This document shows positions 1 to 11,124 of a DNA stretch of 64,000 bases, piece after piece (within the stretch, counting starts at the first letter, position 1; each line of letters begins with the position of its first letter). Origin of the DNA: Brachypodium distachyon. Taxonomy: Eukaryota > Streptophyta > Magnoliopsida > Poales > Poaceae. The notes beneath the pieces were generated by a model. The model was not told where the DNA came from and ran no database searches. It saw nothing but the letters and a program-made list of their open reading frames with translations. Where the stretch lies: NCBI RefSeq assembly GCF_000005505.3, contig NC_016131.3:18559501-18623500 (forward strand), written 5' to 3'. The position numbers and the translations under genes were made by a program.

Positions 1-3000
1 TATAATCTTGTCAATAACCTCCCTAAGCTTTGTTGTCTTTGTGTTAACATCCAACAGAAGAGGGGTCTGATGCATTAAGTTTAATTGTCAGACAGCAAAA
101 GAGAGGAATAGCAGATAAAAAATGACATCTTATACATGTGTAAAATACCTCAGAGCAGACATAGCATGATTCATTAGGTTCAAAAGGTTCTACAGGCATC
201 AAGAGCATCTTCCTTTTAGCATGTTCAAGGCAATATGTCATTCTGTGAAAACGTGAAACAATGAAGTTACAGTACTTTTGTATTAACAATGGAGAAGGCA
301 AAACAAGACATGAATAAATATGATAACATAAACAAGATGCCGTTTCAATCCTTGAAAAGTGGGCCATGAGCACTCTGCCGACTACCATAACCAGAAAGAA
401 GGTACACTGGACTGAAGTAAAGTAAGAATGTAGTCACCTATAGTTCTTATAATCACCCTGAAGAACTTTGACTGCTTCAATAACAATGAGACCAGCTATC
501 ATAGCATTTGTTGTTGCAACAGCATGAACAATGTTCCCAGCAACACCTTTGGCTTCAAAAAGGCTATGCAGTGGTATTCCAAAAGAGTGAGCTCTGATAT
601 TAGCTGCAGAAGTAACAAGCTCCACAGCTAATTGATCATCCTTGTCAAAAATTAAGTTCCCTATTTCCTGAAATCAGAAAGCTTGCATCATATATAAGAA
701 AATTATTTCTTAAAAGTTCTTTATAGAACTTATTAAATAGAAAAAAGAATGCAAACCTTCTGTCTTTTTTCAAAAAATAATTTTAAAGTCTCCAAAAACA
801 CTCTTGAATTGTCAGCAAGAGTCCATATCTCTTGAGGGTTTCTAAAACCTAAAGACGCCATAGCTGATGGTTCTTCATGTCCATTATTGCACTCTCTTGA
901 GGTACCATTTTGCTGAACGGTTTCTTCAGGCAATGTGTCTCTGATGTATACTGGAGTTGGTCTTCTTCGATTCTTCCAAGTTTCTTCATTATCCAAGGCA
1001 ACTTCGATGTTGTAACCAAATACATGATCATAAATCCTCCGAGCATATTGATCAAGATCTTCATCAACATCCCTTTCAAATACATCGGATTTTGAACTGC
1101 TGCCATCTTTTGAATGCACATTAAGGTCATTATCTTGGTTCTTATCACCAAACAGTTTTGCAAAAAGCAAGTCCTTTGCCCAAACAATACAGTGAACAAA
1201 CTGCAAAAATAAGTAAATAAAATAGCAATTAATTCCAGCATTAAAAACAGATCTGCCCTACAGTACAGTTGCTAACCTTATTCTGTGTTCTAAACCAAAA
1301 CTAGCATCCTAAATATCAATAATTATGTCAGAATTGTAACACCAAAAATAAGACTGAATGAATCTTTGTTAGAAGAATGTATCTTCTGTGCATGCAACTC
1401 ACATTTTGTGGATTTCAAGATATCTAACATGCATATATCCCACCAAGTTCCATAGAATCGAACTGTATTGACTTTTATTGCAAGGTTACAACAAAATTAA
1501 TCAAGTCACTACAGACAGAATGAACAACTTGCTTTCAAATATAAACAGGGTACAAGGACCTGAAACCATGAATACAAACATAATACAAAATAACATAAAA
1601 AGAATACTCCTTCCAACATTGAACAGAAGTTTGGCATTCAAAGAAGTACAGACCGATAAAATACGGCAACAGTAACAAAAATAGGCTTGGGAGAAATACA
1701 GAAACCAACAATATGAAAAAACAAATGAAGTTAACAAAAGAATCAAAGGGGAGAGACAAACCTTTGATGGAGTGCTCGTAATTGTGCAGACCGGATATGA
1801 TTTAGGGACAGGCTTTGGCTGACATTCATAGCACTCTGTTTTACCCTTGACATGAACAGTGACCTAAAACAAAGAACGTTAGTACTTGACCTATTTAGCA
1901 GAGAATCGTGGGTTAATTCAGTACATACTGTTAGCTTTTACAGTTAATAGATGTGCTATAAATAACAAGGATTTTTTTTGGGGGGGGCAGGGAAAATAAC
2001 AAGGGTGGTTGAAACAACATTGTCATTCAGTCCACAACACAAAACTCATTTTTTACTAAGATCAAAACAGCAACTATTTCAGAATGAAGGTACATGTAAG
2101 AATCGCTAGGTTTTGACATCCAGTGTCCGTGACGACATGCTACTGAGTGATATATTGCACGTCCATTGCGCAACTGCTCAATGTAAATGTTTCAGAATTA
2201 TGAAACTTTTCCAACTCTTCATGGTCAAAACACCCTCAAAGGAATAATATACATAAACAACACAAACAGATGTGCACCATGTGTCAAGTGTTAAAACAAA
2301 GCATAGCTACAGCCTACGACCGAAGAGTTGCAGTGCGTTGAACAAGACAGAGATTTGGAATTAAACTCTACACCATTTGTAAATGCACCACTTATTTTCT
2401 AAAGATGCACGGGTAAATTTTGTGGAGGTGCCCTATTTCCGTATTAGTGTACCAACCCCAGGAAACAAACAACAACACATTTTTCTGTCTGCTCTGATGT
2501 AATTGTCCAATGATCCAGACCAAACAATCAGCCATGTGATCAGGGTGTACACCTAGGGTAAATATTACTGTTTTGTTGACACTAAAAAGAAAAGAAACCA
2601 CCAATACTTTCGTTGGGAGATAGCACACTGGACAACAATTTAATATCAGGGAGTCATTTGCAACAGAATTACTACCATCAAAATGAGAAGGCAGACATGC
2701 CAATACACAAGGACATCGGTATTACAAGGGAGATGGCTTGCATATTTCATACATACAGGAGAATAGAAAAGCTATAAACTAACAATACAAAGTAGCATCA
2801 TATATAGTAGGAAAAGATTTGCAGATACTACAACTACAATATTTGATCACCTCACCTGTCCTAGAAACCCAGTGGTCCCACTTTCAACCAAAGGAACTTC
2901 AGCAGCAAGGCAAAGACGATTAACATGCCGTCGAGCATCCAAGTTATCGAGGCCATTCAGAACTACATTAAACTGCTTGAAAAAATCAACATTGAACTGA

Positions 3001-4061
3001 GCATCCTTAACATTTGCATGATATGATGATATGTTGATCTTTGGCCTGAATTTCAGAACAGCATCCCGAGCAACCTGGCAAGATTGATGGCAGAAACAGC
3101 ATAAGCAGCAGCAATCATCAACTAATCACAATAAATACATAACAGCAAGTCCCAAAGATATTCCTACTCATCATGCATCTATGTAGAAAGTATACTTACA
3201 TGGGCTTTTGATTGTCCAACATGGCTCTTCCGAAATAAAAACTGCCTGTTCAGATTGCTGACCTCAATAGTGTCCAAGTCAATCTGCAAAAGAAAAAGAA
3301 CAAATGGCATCACAAGTGTCTCAAGCACATTGATATGTGTAGCTCTGGTTACCTGAACAAGGACTGCACCCTGTCCGTTCCCAACAGAGTAAACCAAACT
3401 CGACAAACTGGTGTAGGGAGATAACCATTCGTACCACTAGGGCACGAAATAAGAGCAGCTAGCCTGCAGCACAACATATCACCTACCGGGCAAGAGTAAC
3501 ACCGTGTGCTCAAGTCGAACAGGGAATTAACAAGAGGAAGGCCAATGAATCCTAGACACAGGTAAGAGCAGACTAAAGGAAAACAGCTCTGCAATAGGTC
3601 AACGCTAAACACATTATAGATCCCGTTACTAACTCGGAGACACACCAGACATCCAGGGCGCGGCTGCCTACATAGCTAATGGGCAGGCTAGATTGGAACA
3701 AGACGGTTATAAACCTAGGCACCTCGTCAACTAAGAAGGAAAAAGCAAGGGATCAGATCATGTAGCAACAGACAGACGTACGAGGTGGATGTCGCTGAAG
3801 CCGGTGAGCGCGAGCGTCTTGAGCAGCTCGCACCCGATGCCGCCCGCCCCGACCATCAGAACCTTCGCCGCCTGCGCACAGAAAAAGCAATCAGCACCAG
3901 ACCGAACCGAATCAGCACACCGGAGTTCCACGAACAAAAAGGGCACGGGCCGGGGAGATCCCCCACGAGCCCCCGCGGCGGCGGGGTAGGGGGTGCGGCG
4001 CGAGGGAAGAACTAGCGGTGGAGCTCACCTTGACGGCCTCCTCCGAGGCGGCGGAAGCCAT
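1..4061 (-). CDS. SAE2: SUMO-activating enzyme subunit 2 (SAE2/UBA2), 3' end outside window
   Basis: Catalytic subunit of the nuclear SUMO E1, which adenylates SUMO and passes it through a Cys thioester to the E2. I see nine exons with GT-AG borders: 4029-4061, 3782-3871, 3200-3283, 2856-3074, 1762-1863, 757-1200, 438-667, 149-242 and 1-66 (continuing). They join in frame to about 454 residues of an expected roughly 600 or more. Exon 2 holds the nucleotide-binding loop GAGGIG (residues 19-24). Exon 3 has the E1 hallmark [15 protein letters not shown]. Exon 5 carries the catalytic cysteine in [11 protein letters not shown] (Cys168) and the first zinc pair CYEC (153/156). Exon 8 gives the second pair CYVC (427/430). 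The start ATG lies in a GC-rich exon, [11 protein letters not shown]. The C-terminal ubiquitin-fold and NLS region is beyond the left edge. Identification is firm from motif order. Confidence 0.95.
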
Positions 4062-4871
4062 GGGGGGAGGGGGACCGGCGGCGGAGACGAGGGTTTTGAG
4101 GTTTGGAGGGTTTGGTTTGGGTGGGAAAGGAATTTGGGGAGGGCGATTTGGGGGGCTGGGAGGGAGAGATGCCGAGGCTTTGATGAAGGGAGAGGAGAAG
4201 GAGGGGGCGAGGCGGGTCGCGCCCGGAGGAAAGGAAGGGTCGTGGAAATTGAGGGGGCTCGCTGCGGCGCGCTGCTGCGGCTGCGGCCTGTTGCAGCCTT
4301 GCAGGGCGATGAAGACGGTTGGACTGGATATGCCCTCAGGATTTCGGTCTATGGATGCTGGGGCCTACTAGGAGCGCTCGTTTGACCTTTGGAAGCCGCT
4401 CGTTTGATTTTGGTCTCTCTTTTTTCAGAAGCCCAAGGGGATGCTACTCAAATTGAATCTCGCCAAAAAATTGATTTAGGTTTGGAAGGTAGCCAATTTG
4501 ACAATAGTTTTGCTGATTGAAAACAATTATTTGTAAGTCAATGCTAACAATCGTCTGATTTAACCATCTAGGTTTGAGCAAAAGTCATGCAAGTGAAAAT
4601 AATAAGAAAAACTAAATCTGATGGCAATGATTGTCGACTGAGAAATAATTATCTCTAAGTCCACCGAGAAATAGACACTCTCGTTTGGCAACCATTGCCC
4701 GCACGCTCATGACCAAGACTAATCAATTTATGGATAAAATCGTAGTGAGCCAAACATTTATCATACCAAATTTGGATCCAAACCAAGCATGCTTACCTTC
4801 GGTTGAAATGGAATAAGGGCATAATCAAGTAACCTAAAAAGCCATACGAAAGTATCTTTAAAATCAACTTA
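4062..4871. other. Upstream region of SAE2, no gene seen
   Basis: The first 320 bases are very G+C rich and would be the 5' UTR and promoter of the minus-strand SAE2 gene. No convincing TATA box is visible. The open frames across this stretch are G-rich shadows without recognisable protein features. From about 4400 the sequence becomes AT-rich and I recognise nothing in it. Confidence 0.5.
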
Positions 4872-5043
4872 GGCTCAGTTTGGCATTGCTGAACTATATT
4901 GTGCTGAACTTATTTTTATAATATATATGTTATGAGAAAATACACACGGAAGTAGGAAAAATTGGTTAGCCAAACACGAAAACGGCGAAAAGCGGGTGAA
5001 GAAAACGGGATTATGATAATCCACCGCAATGTCAAACGAAGTC
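4872..5043. mobile_element. Tourist-like MITE with TTA target duplication
   Basis: The ends are imperfect inverted repeats: the left end starts GGCTCAGTTTGGCATTGC, and the reverse complement of the right end starts GACTTCGTTTGACATTGC. The element is flanked by TTA at 4869-4871 and 5044-5046. Length 172 bp, no coding capacity, AT-rich core. Size, TTA duplication and GTTTGG-type terminus fit non-autonomous PIF/Harbinger (Tourist) elements. Confidence 0.65.
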
Positions 5044-5402
5044 TTAGTTAAAAGATCAATAAACTTTGCATAAAGTCTTGATTTCACCAACGAGACATGG
5101 AGGGAGGACGGTGTTTTCTATAGGGGCTAATGTGGGCACAAAGAACCATTTCCAACGCAACCGTGGTAAATAAAGGTGTCACCTATTAAGAGCGCAAAAC
5201 ACAAGAACCAGTCTAACTTGAGGAATCTTATGCAGAAAGACACATGAAACAAGGAAAACATCATACATGTAAGTTTTCAATCGACATCCTGCAACACGTA
5301 GAGCAAAGCACTGACCGACACTTCCAGCAAATCATCTCTCAAGGGGGTGGAAATCTCTCCTGGAGAGGTTCAATATAAATGGGCAACTAACCGATAGAAA
5401 TA
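5044..5402. other. Intergenic, nothing recognised
   Basis: AT-rich spacer. No open frame with recognisable protein, repeat or structural signal was found. Confidence 0.4.
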
Positions 5403-5486
5403 AAATGACTACGATTTTGGGTATTCATTTAATTTTGTTAGATCTAGGTGCTTTTCTTCTAGTACTCAAGGCTCTTTATTTTGGCG
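5403..5486 (+). pseudogene. psbC: Plastid psbC (CP43) fragment inserted in nuclear DNA
   Basis: An 84-bp stretch translates to [20 protein letters not shown] followed by LKALYFGD. This matches a transmembrane segment of the photosystem II core antenna protein CP43 almost exactly; the usual sequence has LG where this copy has LD. Homology stops abruptly on both sides, so this is a nuclear copy of plastid DNA (NUPT) and not a gene. The following frame to 5680 does not look like psbC. It may be another transferred piece or unrelated sequence. Confidence 0.7.
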
Positions 5487-5489
5487 ATC

Positions 5490-6774
5490 TGAATCGTTTA
5501 CCTTTTTTCTATTGTGGGATCTTTTCCTTCTTCAAAATTATGCTTTGGTACCAACCGAAGCAAATTCGAGAACTACACATCACTACCATGTTTCGTTTAA
5601 TTGCGATTCAGGGCCAGCTTCCTGGCCATATTTATTCATCCCTCCCTCCCAAGCCCCGACCATTTGCTCACAAAACATAACTGTAGTCATTTTCTTCGGC
5701 CGAGAACTAAACAATAAATGAAATAATTCATCACAATTTTACGAGTTATAGAGTGAAGGTCCAACACAAATCTTGCATATACTCTTGAAGGTTGCCACGT
5801 CTATCTATTGTATAATTAATAAACAGGAGAACAAGAAACCACTTCGTTCATCTATATAGATTAAATTATCCCATCCGTTGTAGCAGTGTAGCTAGAGGAT
5901 GGCCATTGAAATATGATGGTTGTGTACCTACGGTTGATGCAAAGTCCCGGTGTACCCACTTTCGAAGAAAAAATATAGCATGGCGGTCCTTCATCCACAC
6001 TGAGATTTTACATCAGCTTATATGTCGAAGTCCTAAAATCAGAAATTAGAGCTGCAAAATTGTGACTAGTTCGTTTGTTTGAACTAAGAAGGGTCAAAGG
6101 ATACTCTGGAATATCACGTGGCACCTCTGTCAGAAACACACCGAAATCCAGCTGTGCTACATCCAGATCCTCGATGAGCTGCTCGTCCCATAGTACCATC
6201 CATCCCGATCAGTACTGAAAAATTTTCGTTCTTAAATATCTCACGAGTAAAGACTACACTAGAAGTACACATCAAGTGGCATTAGTTCATTAGTTCAGGC
6301 ACAAGTACGACCCAGATCTAGACGCCACATAGATTAATTTTGGTTCATCTTAACTACGGAGTATTTTGTGAATAAGGTTAACCAAAATCTCAAGGATCAG
6401 ATTGCACACAACTTCTGCAAAAACGCCACAGCAGACTAGTGGTTCAAGGTTTCAAAACGCATTGCACTTTCTTCAAACTTCTGCGAAACAATCTGTGTAA
6501 TAAAGGATCCAATTTCAACACCGGGTTCCACACAGGTGGAACTCACAACAACTGTTCCTCAAAAAAAAAAAAAAACTCACAACAACTCAATGCAATAATA
6601 GAAAAGATACAACTAGAAAATAAGAGGCTTTGCAGGTACATTTAAGGACCACGCGAAACGGCATTCATGGCACATTGGCACCAACACCAGTGCATATCCT
6701 ACGAACTGAGGAGCCCAAATAACCAAGGATGTGTTGTGGTCACACAAATGCACGGGTAACACGGCCGGTTTGGG
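5490..6774. other. Intergenic, no gene recognised
   Basis: Short open frames occur (for example 5512-5721 and 6008-6199) but none shows a family signature or splice structure. A poly(A) run lies near 6558. The last few hundred bases before 6775 are the likely 3' UTR of the minus-strand glycosyltransferase. Confidence 0.4.
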
Positions 6775-8205
6775 TTATTTTGACAAGTGATCAGGCTCAT
6801 TTTTCGGCAGCACCGCACCTCGAAGAACATCCTCGGAGAGCCTCTTCAACGAAACATAAGAAGAGCCATTCTGCTCGACGGCCTTCCGGCACAGGGCCTT
6901 CATCCCCATGGCCTTCTCTCTCGCCTTCCTCCCCTCCTCGCCGCCCCCCATCAGGGACCTCACGGATCGCTCCAGCTCCGCCGCCTCGACGTAAGGCTCC
7001 TGCCTCCCGCCCATCTCCAACGGCACGGCGACGCCCATGTCGTAAACCAACGTGAACGCGTTCAAATGCTGGTCAGCATCGAGTGGCCACGGCAGCATCG
7101 GCACGCCGAACCACAGGCTCTCCAGGACCGAGTTCCAGCCACAGTGGGTGACGAAGCCCCCCACGGAGGCGTGGGCCAGGATCTCCTTCTGCGGCGCTCT
7201 CTTGGGCCACACCAGCCCTATCCCTTTCGTCTTCTCCAGAAACCCATCCGGGAGACGCTCGTCGAGGTCCGCGTCCCTGGCCTCCCGCGCGCCCTGCGTG
7301 GCGTCCAGCGGCAGCCCACGCAGCACCCACAGGAACCGGTGCCCGCTGCGTGCCAGGCCGTGCGCTATCTCGTGCACCTGCCGCGTGCTCAGGATCCCTT
7401 TGCTCCCGAAGCAGAGCAGCAGCACGGAGGCACGAGGCTGCGCGTCGAGCCACCGGATGCACTCGTGCGGCTGCGGATTATTCTCAGCAGCGGCTGGGAA
7501 TGAGATGGCTGGCCCGATTGGGTACACTGTCGGGGCGATGGCGGCGAGAACCCCCGGCTCGAGCTCGGCTGCCGTGTTGACGATGAAGCCGCTGGCTTCC
7601 GTGTAACGCCTCCCGGTGTACACGAACCATGTGTAAGTCGACTTCTTCCTGTCCAGCATCGTCGCGGGAAGGAACGACGGCGGCACCGGCGGGAGCCCGG
7701 GCACGTCCAACACCGCGGAATCATCGAAAAATTCCGCCTCCGTCTCCTCGTGGAGCGACGGCGAGCGCAGCAGCAGCGCCAGCATCGCGGCGCCGGACGC
7801 GAAGTACACGTAGGCCGGGACGGCGAGCGCGGAGGACACGTCGAAGGCCGGCGTGCAGAAGATGTCGACGACGAGCGCGGCCACGGGGCAGGACAGGGCG
7901 GACACCGCGGACATGACGTGCGGCACGTGGGACTCCACGATGCGGGAGATGAACTCCTCGACGCCCGTGTGGTCGGCCGGGAGCGGCACGCTCGGGAGGT
8001 GGTGGAAACGGATGTCGGCGGATTCCTCCCGGCGCACGTGCTCCGCAATGTCGGAGACGGCCTGGGCCGTCGGGGCCGGCATGAGGAGCACCGTGAGCGA
8101 GAGCGCGCCGTCGCTGCACCGGAGCATCCGCTTGCCGAGCTCGATCATCGGCATGAAGTGGCCGGCGCCCCACACGGGTAGCAGGACGACGGTCGGTTTT
8201 GCCAT
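6775..8205 (-). CDS. UDP-glycosyltransferase, UGT72/UGT88-type, single exon
   Basis: Family 1 glycosyltransferase expected to move a sugar, usually glucose, from UDP-sugar to a small phenolic or hormone-like acceptor in the cytosol. The 476-residue single-exon frame has the usual length. The catalytic His is His16 in PVWGAGHFMPM and its Asp partner is Asp114 in LVVDIFCTP. The C-terminal PSPG box contains APQKEIL, HCGWNS (354-359), Glu362, WPL and the sugar-contacting Asp378-Gln379. The conserved first Trp of the PSPG box (normally WAPQ) is Arg336 here (RAPQ). GSKG after VLLLCF and the general sequence resemble grass UGT88 or anthocyanidin-glucosyltransferase-like members. Acceptor unknown. 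ATG at 8203-8205; a TATA-like element lies about 80 bp upstream. G+C is high, as usual for grass UGTs. Confidence 0.93.
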   Translation of the reverse strand: MAKPTVVLLPVWGAGHFMPMIELGKRMLRCSDGALSLTVLLMPAPTAQAVSDIAEHVRREESADIRFHHLPSVPLPADHTGVEEFISRIVESHVPHVMSAVSALSCPVAALVVDIFCTPAFDVSSALAVPAYVYFASGAAMLALLLRSPSLHEETEAEFFDDSAVLDVPGLPPVPPSFLPATMLDRKKSTYTWFVYTGRRYTEASGFIVNTAAELEPGVLAAIAPTVYPIGPAISFPAAAENNPQPHECIRWLDAQPRASVLLLCFGSKGILSTRQVHEIAHGLARSGHRFLWVLRGLPLDATQGAREARDADLDERLPDGFLEKTKGIGLVWPKRAPQKEILAHASVGGFVTHCGWNSVLESLWFGVPMLPWPLDADQHLNAFTLVYDMGVAVPLEMGGRQEPYVEAAELERSVRSLMGGGEEGRKAREKAMGMKALCRKAVEQNGSSYVSLKRLSEDVLRGAVLPKNEPDHLSK

Positions 8206-8282
8206 TTGTTGTCTTCTGCTTTGGCTCGCTGCTCTTCCTTTGTTGATTTTTTTTTCTGGATGGACATGAATGGATCTTTTGG

Positions 8283-8288
8283 TTTATA
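8283..8288 (-). promoter_or_regulatory. Putative TATA box of the UGT gene
   Basis: On the minus strand this reads TATAAA (context CATATAAACC), 78 bp upstream of the ATG at 8205. That is suitable for a core promoter with a short 5' UTR. Position and match only; no transcript evidence. Confidence 0.45.
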
Positions 8289-8290
8289 TG

Positions 8291-8879
8291 CACGGCTGCA
8301 CAGGACCAAAGGGGTAGGTACGCGTGATTGACTGCATGTGAAGGTGGGAAATATATTACGGTGAGTAACGCCGTTGCTACTGATGCGCAGCTACCACTTT
8401 CTCTTGTGACCTTTCAATACGGGATCGAGATGCGTCGTGGTCAGGTGCAATGACTGGACCGGGGGAGACAACGACAGATGACCAAACTATTCATGGTTGC
8501 CGCTCTCACGGTTTCTAGATCTGCTGCCTGCTGGCATAATATTGGGCGCTCGTGCAGGCTTAAAAAATTACCCGTAGCATCATATCAGTGGATCTTCTTT
8601 TGGAAGTTAAAGCTCCGCATCAAAAAGGTCGTTGCGGGATGAATTTGCATGTGAAACAAAACAGCAATTATGGCGAGGGTATCAGTAGGTGCTAGTGTTT
8701 TCTTGGATCAGGAACCTCTTACGTGGCTATGTGGTGTCCTGTGGTGCCGTTCAGGAACAACTTTTAAATCCTCTTGAATTTCATGCAGTAGTACCAGATT
8801 TGGATGTTTGGTTCGCCAACCAAAGCGCACGATTGAATCTTCTATTCTTTCACTATTCAGGTTAGGACTGAAAAACTTT
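8291..8879. other. Intergenic, nothing recognised
   Basis: Upstream region of the UGT gene. No further gene, repeat or clear motif was seen. Confidence 0.4.
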
Positions 8880-10150
8880 AGAGCAAAGTATATTTTGAAC
8901 CTGCAAAATTCCTGAAGTTGGCACCCTCAACTCCCTAATCCTGGCCACTAGTTGCTAAAACGTGCTTTGCCAAACAGGGAATGCCGATGTGGCGCAGAGT
9001 GGGTCCCACAACTTCATTGTGCTCCCCGACTACTGGTCAAACTGGTCGCCTCGGCGCCTCCTCCATTCTCTCCTTTCCCTCCCGCGACTCCTCCTGTTCC
9101 CTCACGCTGCCGCCGCCGGTGGAGTTCGGGAGGGCCCCGCCCCTGGACGTCACGCCACCAGGGACTGGCCGATGTCGTCTCCTCGGCGCAAGGAGGGTTC
9201 GCCGGCGGGTCGTCGCATGTGGCTATTGAGCCGCATCTAAGGACGGTGCCGATCCGGACGCGTCAGCCCGAGCACACAAGGGTCACTTGAGATGAAGGGG
9301 AGGGAGAGGCAGTGCCTACGCCGTGGAGATCCCTGTGGTGCTTCTGCAAGCAACGGCCGCATCTTCTATGTTCTTGATTTCCTTCTCTTCTTGATTTGAT
9401 ACGGTTCGTATCTATCAGGCATATGCACAAAATCAAAGATGATTACATAATCAATCAATTTAATTAGGAAGGTACTCAAATATGGAGTAGATTAGATGAA
9501 TCTGTTTTTGCATGAACGAGATTGATTTTGCTTTCCACGCGCAGGGTGGTTTTGGTTCTCTGTTTTTGTTTACATTGACTAGCTACAACAAATTGCTTAA
9601 CTAAGGGACAAGATTCGGAGACAGAGAGGATAAAGCACATGCATCAATCAACGGGTTAACTAAGCAATTTCTGCTAGACATGCAGCGCCGTCGGTGATAG
9701 TATGCCTCCAGCCTTCAGATCCGGGCATGCCCAGTTGTCCACGGTTGCAAGAACCACCACAACAGAAGGAGGGTCAACGGCGGAAGGAACGGCTCCACGA
9801 CCACGACCGGAGGGCACGGGGCAGCTCCATGCCTCCATCGCGCTGCCCATGGTCCCCCTCAGTTCACACAGGGACGGAGACGAGATTATCACTGGTGATT
9901 TCGGTTTCTGTTTTTTTCGGGCAAGTCAAATGACGGAGGGGATAGAACATAATCGGTGGATGGTTGCCACGTGCGTAGGAAACACCGTTGGGAGCAACTT
10001 GGGGGACCCACCAGTCCACGTGGCTCGCTTTGCTCAAAGATCCCAGCCACGTCAGCAATCCTGGCATGTGATTCCGGTAGCAATTAGTGACCGGGATTAG
10101 GAAGGGTGCCAAATTCAGGAAGTTGCAGGTTGGGGAAAGACAAGATTCAA
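8880..10150. mobile_element. Non-autonomous Mutator-like element with long inverted ends
   Basis: The left end around 8900-9030 and the reverse complement of 10000-10135 align as diverged inverted repeats. The shared order is ACCTGCAA, TTCCTGAA.TTGGCACCC, CCTAATCC.GG.CACTA.TTGCT, then a GTGGGTCCC block. The repeats are well over 100 bp long, which fits MULE-type termini and not MITEs. The core is G+C rich without a convincing transposase, and open frames there look spurious. I could not define a 9-bp target duplication, so outer borders are approximate. Confidence 0.55.
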
Positions 10151-11124
10151 GATCGAACCTATTTCTGTTTACCTGGGCTTTCTTGCTTGCCTGGGCCCAA
10201 TTGGACACAACTTTGTATCCATTTCCGACTATTGAAAGCAACACACAAACAAACCCCTCAAAATAAAAACAAGCCCATTATCCCCTGTTACTCTGTGTTT
10301 CACCTCACCCGGACTGAAAAAACAGATTAGTCCATGGAAGCAGAGGCGCTGAAGCATCATCCATGCCAAGCCAGGGTGGACCTGGCGCGGATCCAAGGAC
10401 CTGAACATGGCGAGGAGGGAGATGACATACAACCTGGGGCCTAAGCGTGCAAGCTCAAGAAGAAGGTTATTTGCTGGAGGTTGTTCCGAACGTCTGATCT
10501 GGGAAGGCTGTAAAACTTGGTGATCCTTGGCATCGCCTATAATTAGCGTTTTGCTGCACTTAGCTGTTTACTTTTCAATCTTAGCTTGGAACCTTGCGTG
10601 TGTTCAGAAATGCGTGTGCAGCCTGAGAACTTTCTGGCGTGTTGTGTGAACTCCTCGTGTACGTTGCCCTGGTTATGGAATCCGGCCGATAAAAAGGTCG
10701 TGTGGAAAAGGACTGAAACAAACCCCTCTCGCGTGAGTTCGCGTCCCGCACCCATGAGCCCGCGGCCGCGCCAACAGCCGCGTCGCAGCTCGTCTCCGCC
10801 GCAACGTTCCAAAAAGGCACCGCGTCGTCGTCTCATCTCAGGCAGCAGTCAGTCGGCCCCGCCCAACAGTGTTGGCCACGCCACTGGGTTCATTCAGCAT
10901 TCACCCGCCTCTCGCCCACATCCCTATCCGCCGACCCACCCATCCCCTCCCAGAGTCCCGTCCTCCTCAAAGCCCCCACCTCCACTCCACTGCAACGGGC
11001 GTCCCCCAGGCCAGTGCCTCACTCACTCACTTCGCTCCCATCGCTCTCCCGGCGTCGCCTGGCCAACACTCACCTATAGCATACGAGGCCGGCTACGCGC
11101 GTGCTGCGGGTTGGAAATACGAGA
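10151..11124. other. Upstream region of first GDSL gene
   Basis: Contains C-rich sequence from about 10730 to 11100, likely promoter and 5' UTR of the gene starting at 11125. The plus-strand frame at 10586-11476 runs through it but is low-complexity Pro/Ser/Arg and overlaps the real first exon in another frame, so it is not called. Confidence 0.4.

Noticed and set aside
5487..5721. Extension of the plastid psbC match
   Set aside because: The translation after ALYFGD does not continue CP43, and I could not match it to another plastid gene from memory.
7052..8293. Several frames of 95-238 codons overlapping the UGT gene on both strands
   Set aside because: High G+C shadows of one well-supported UGT reading frame.
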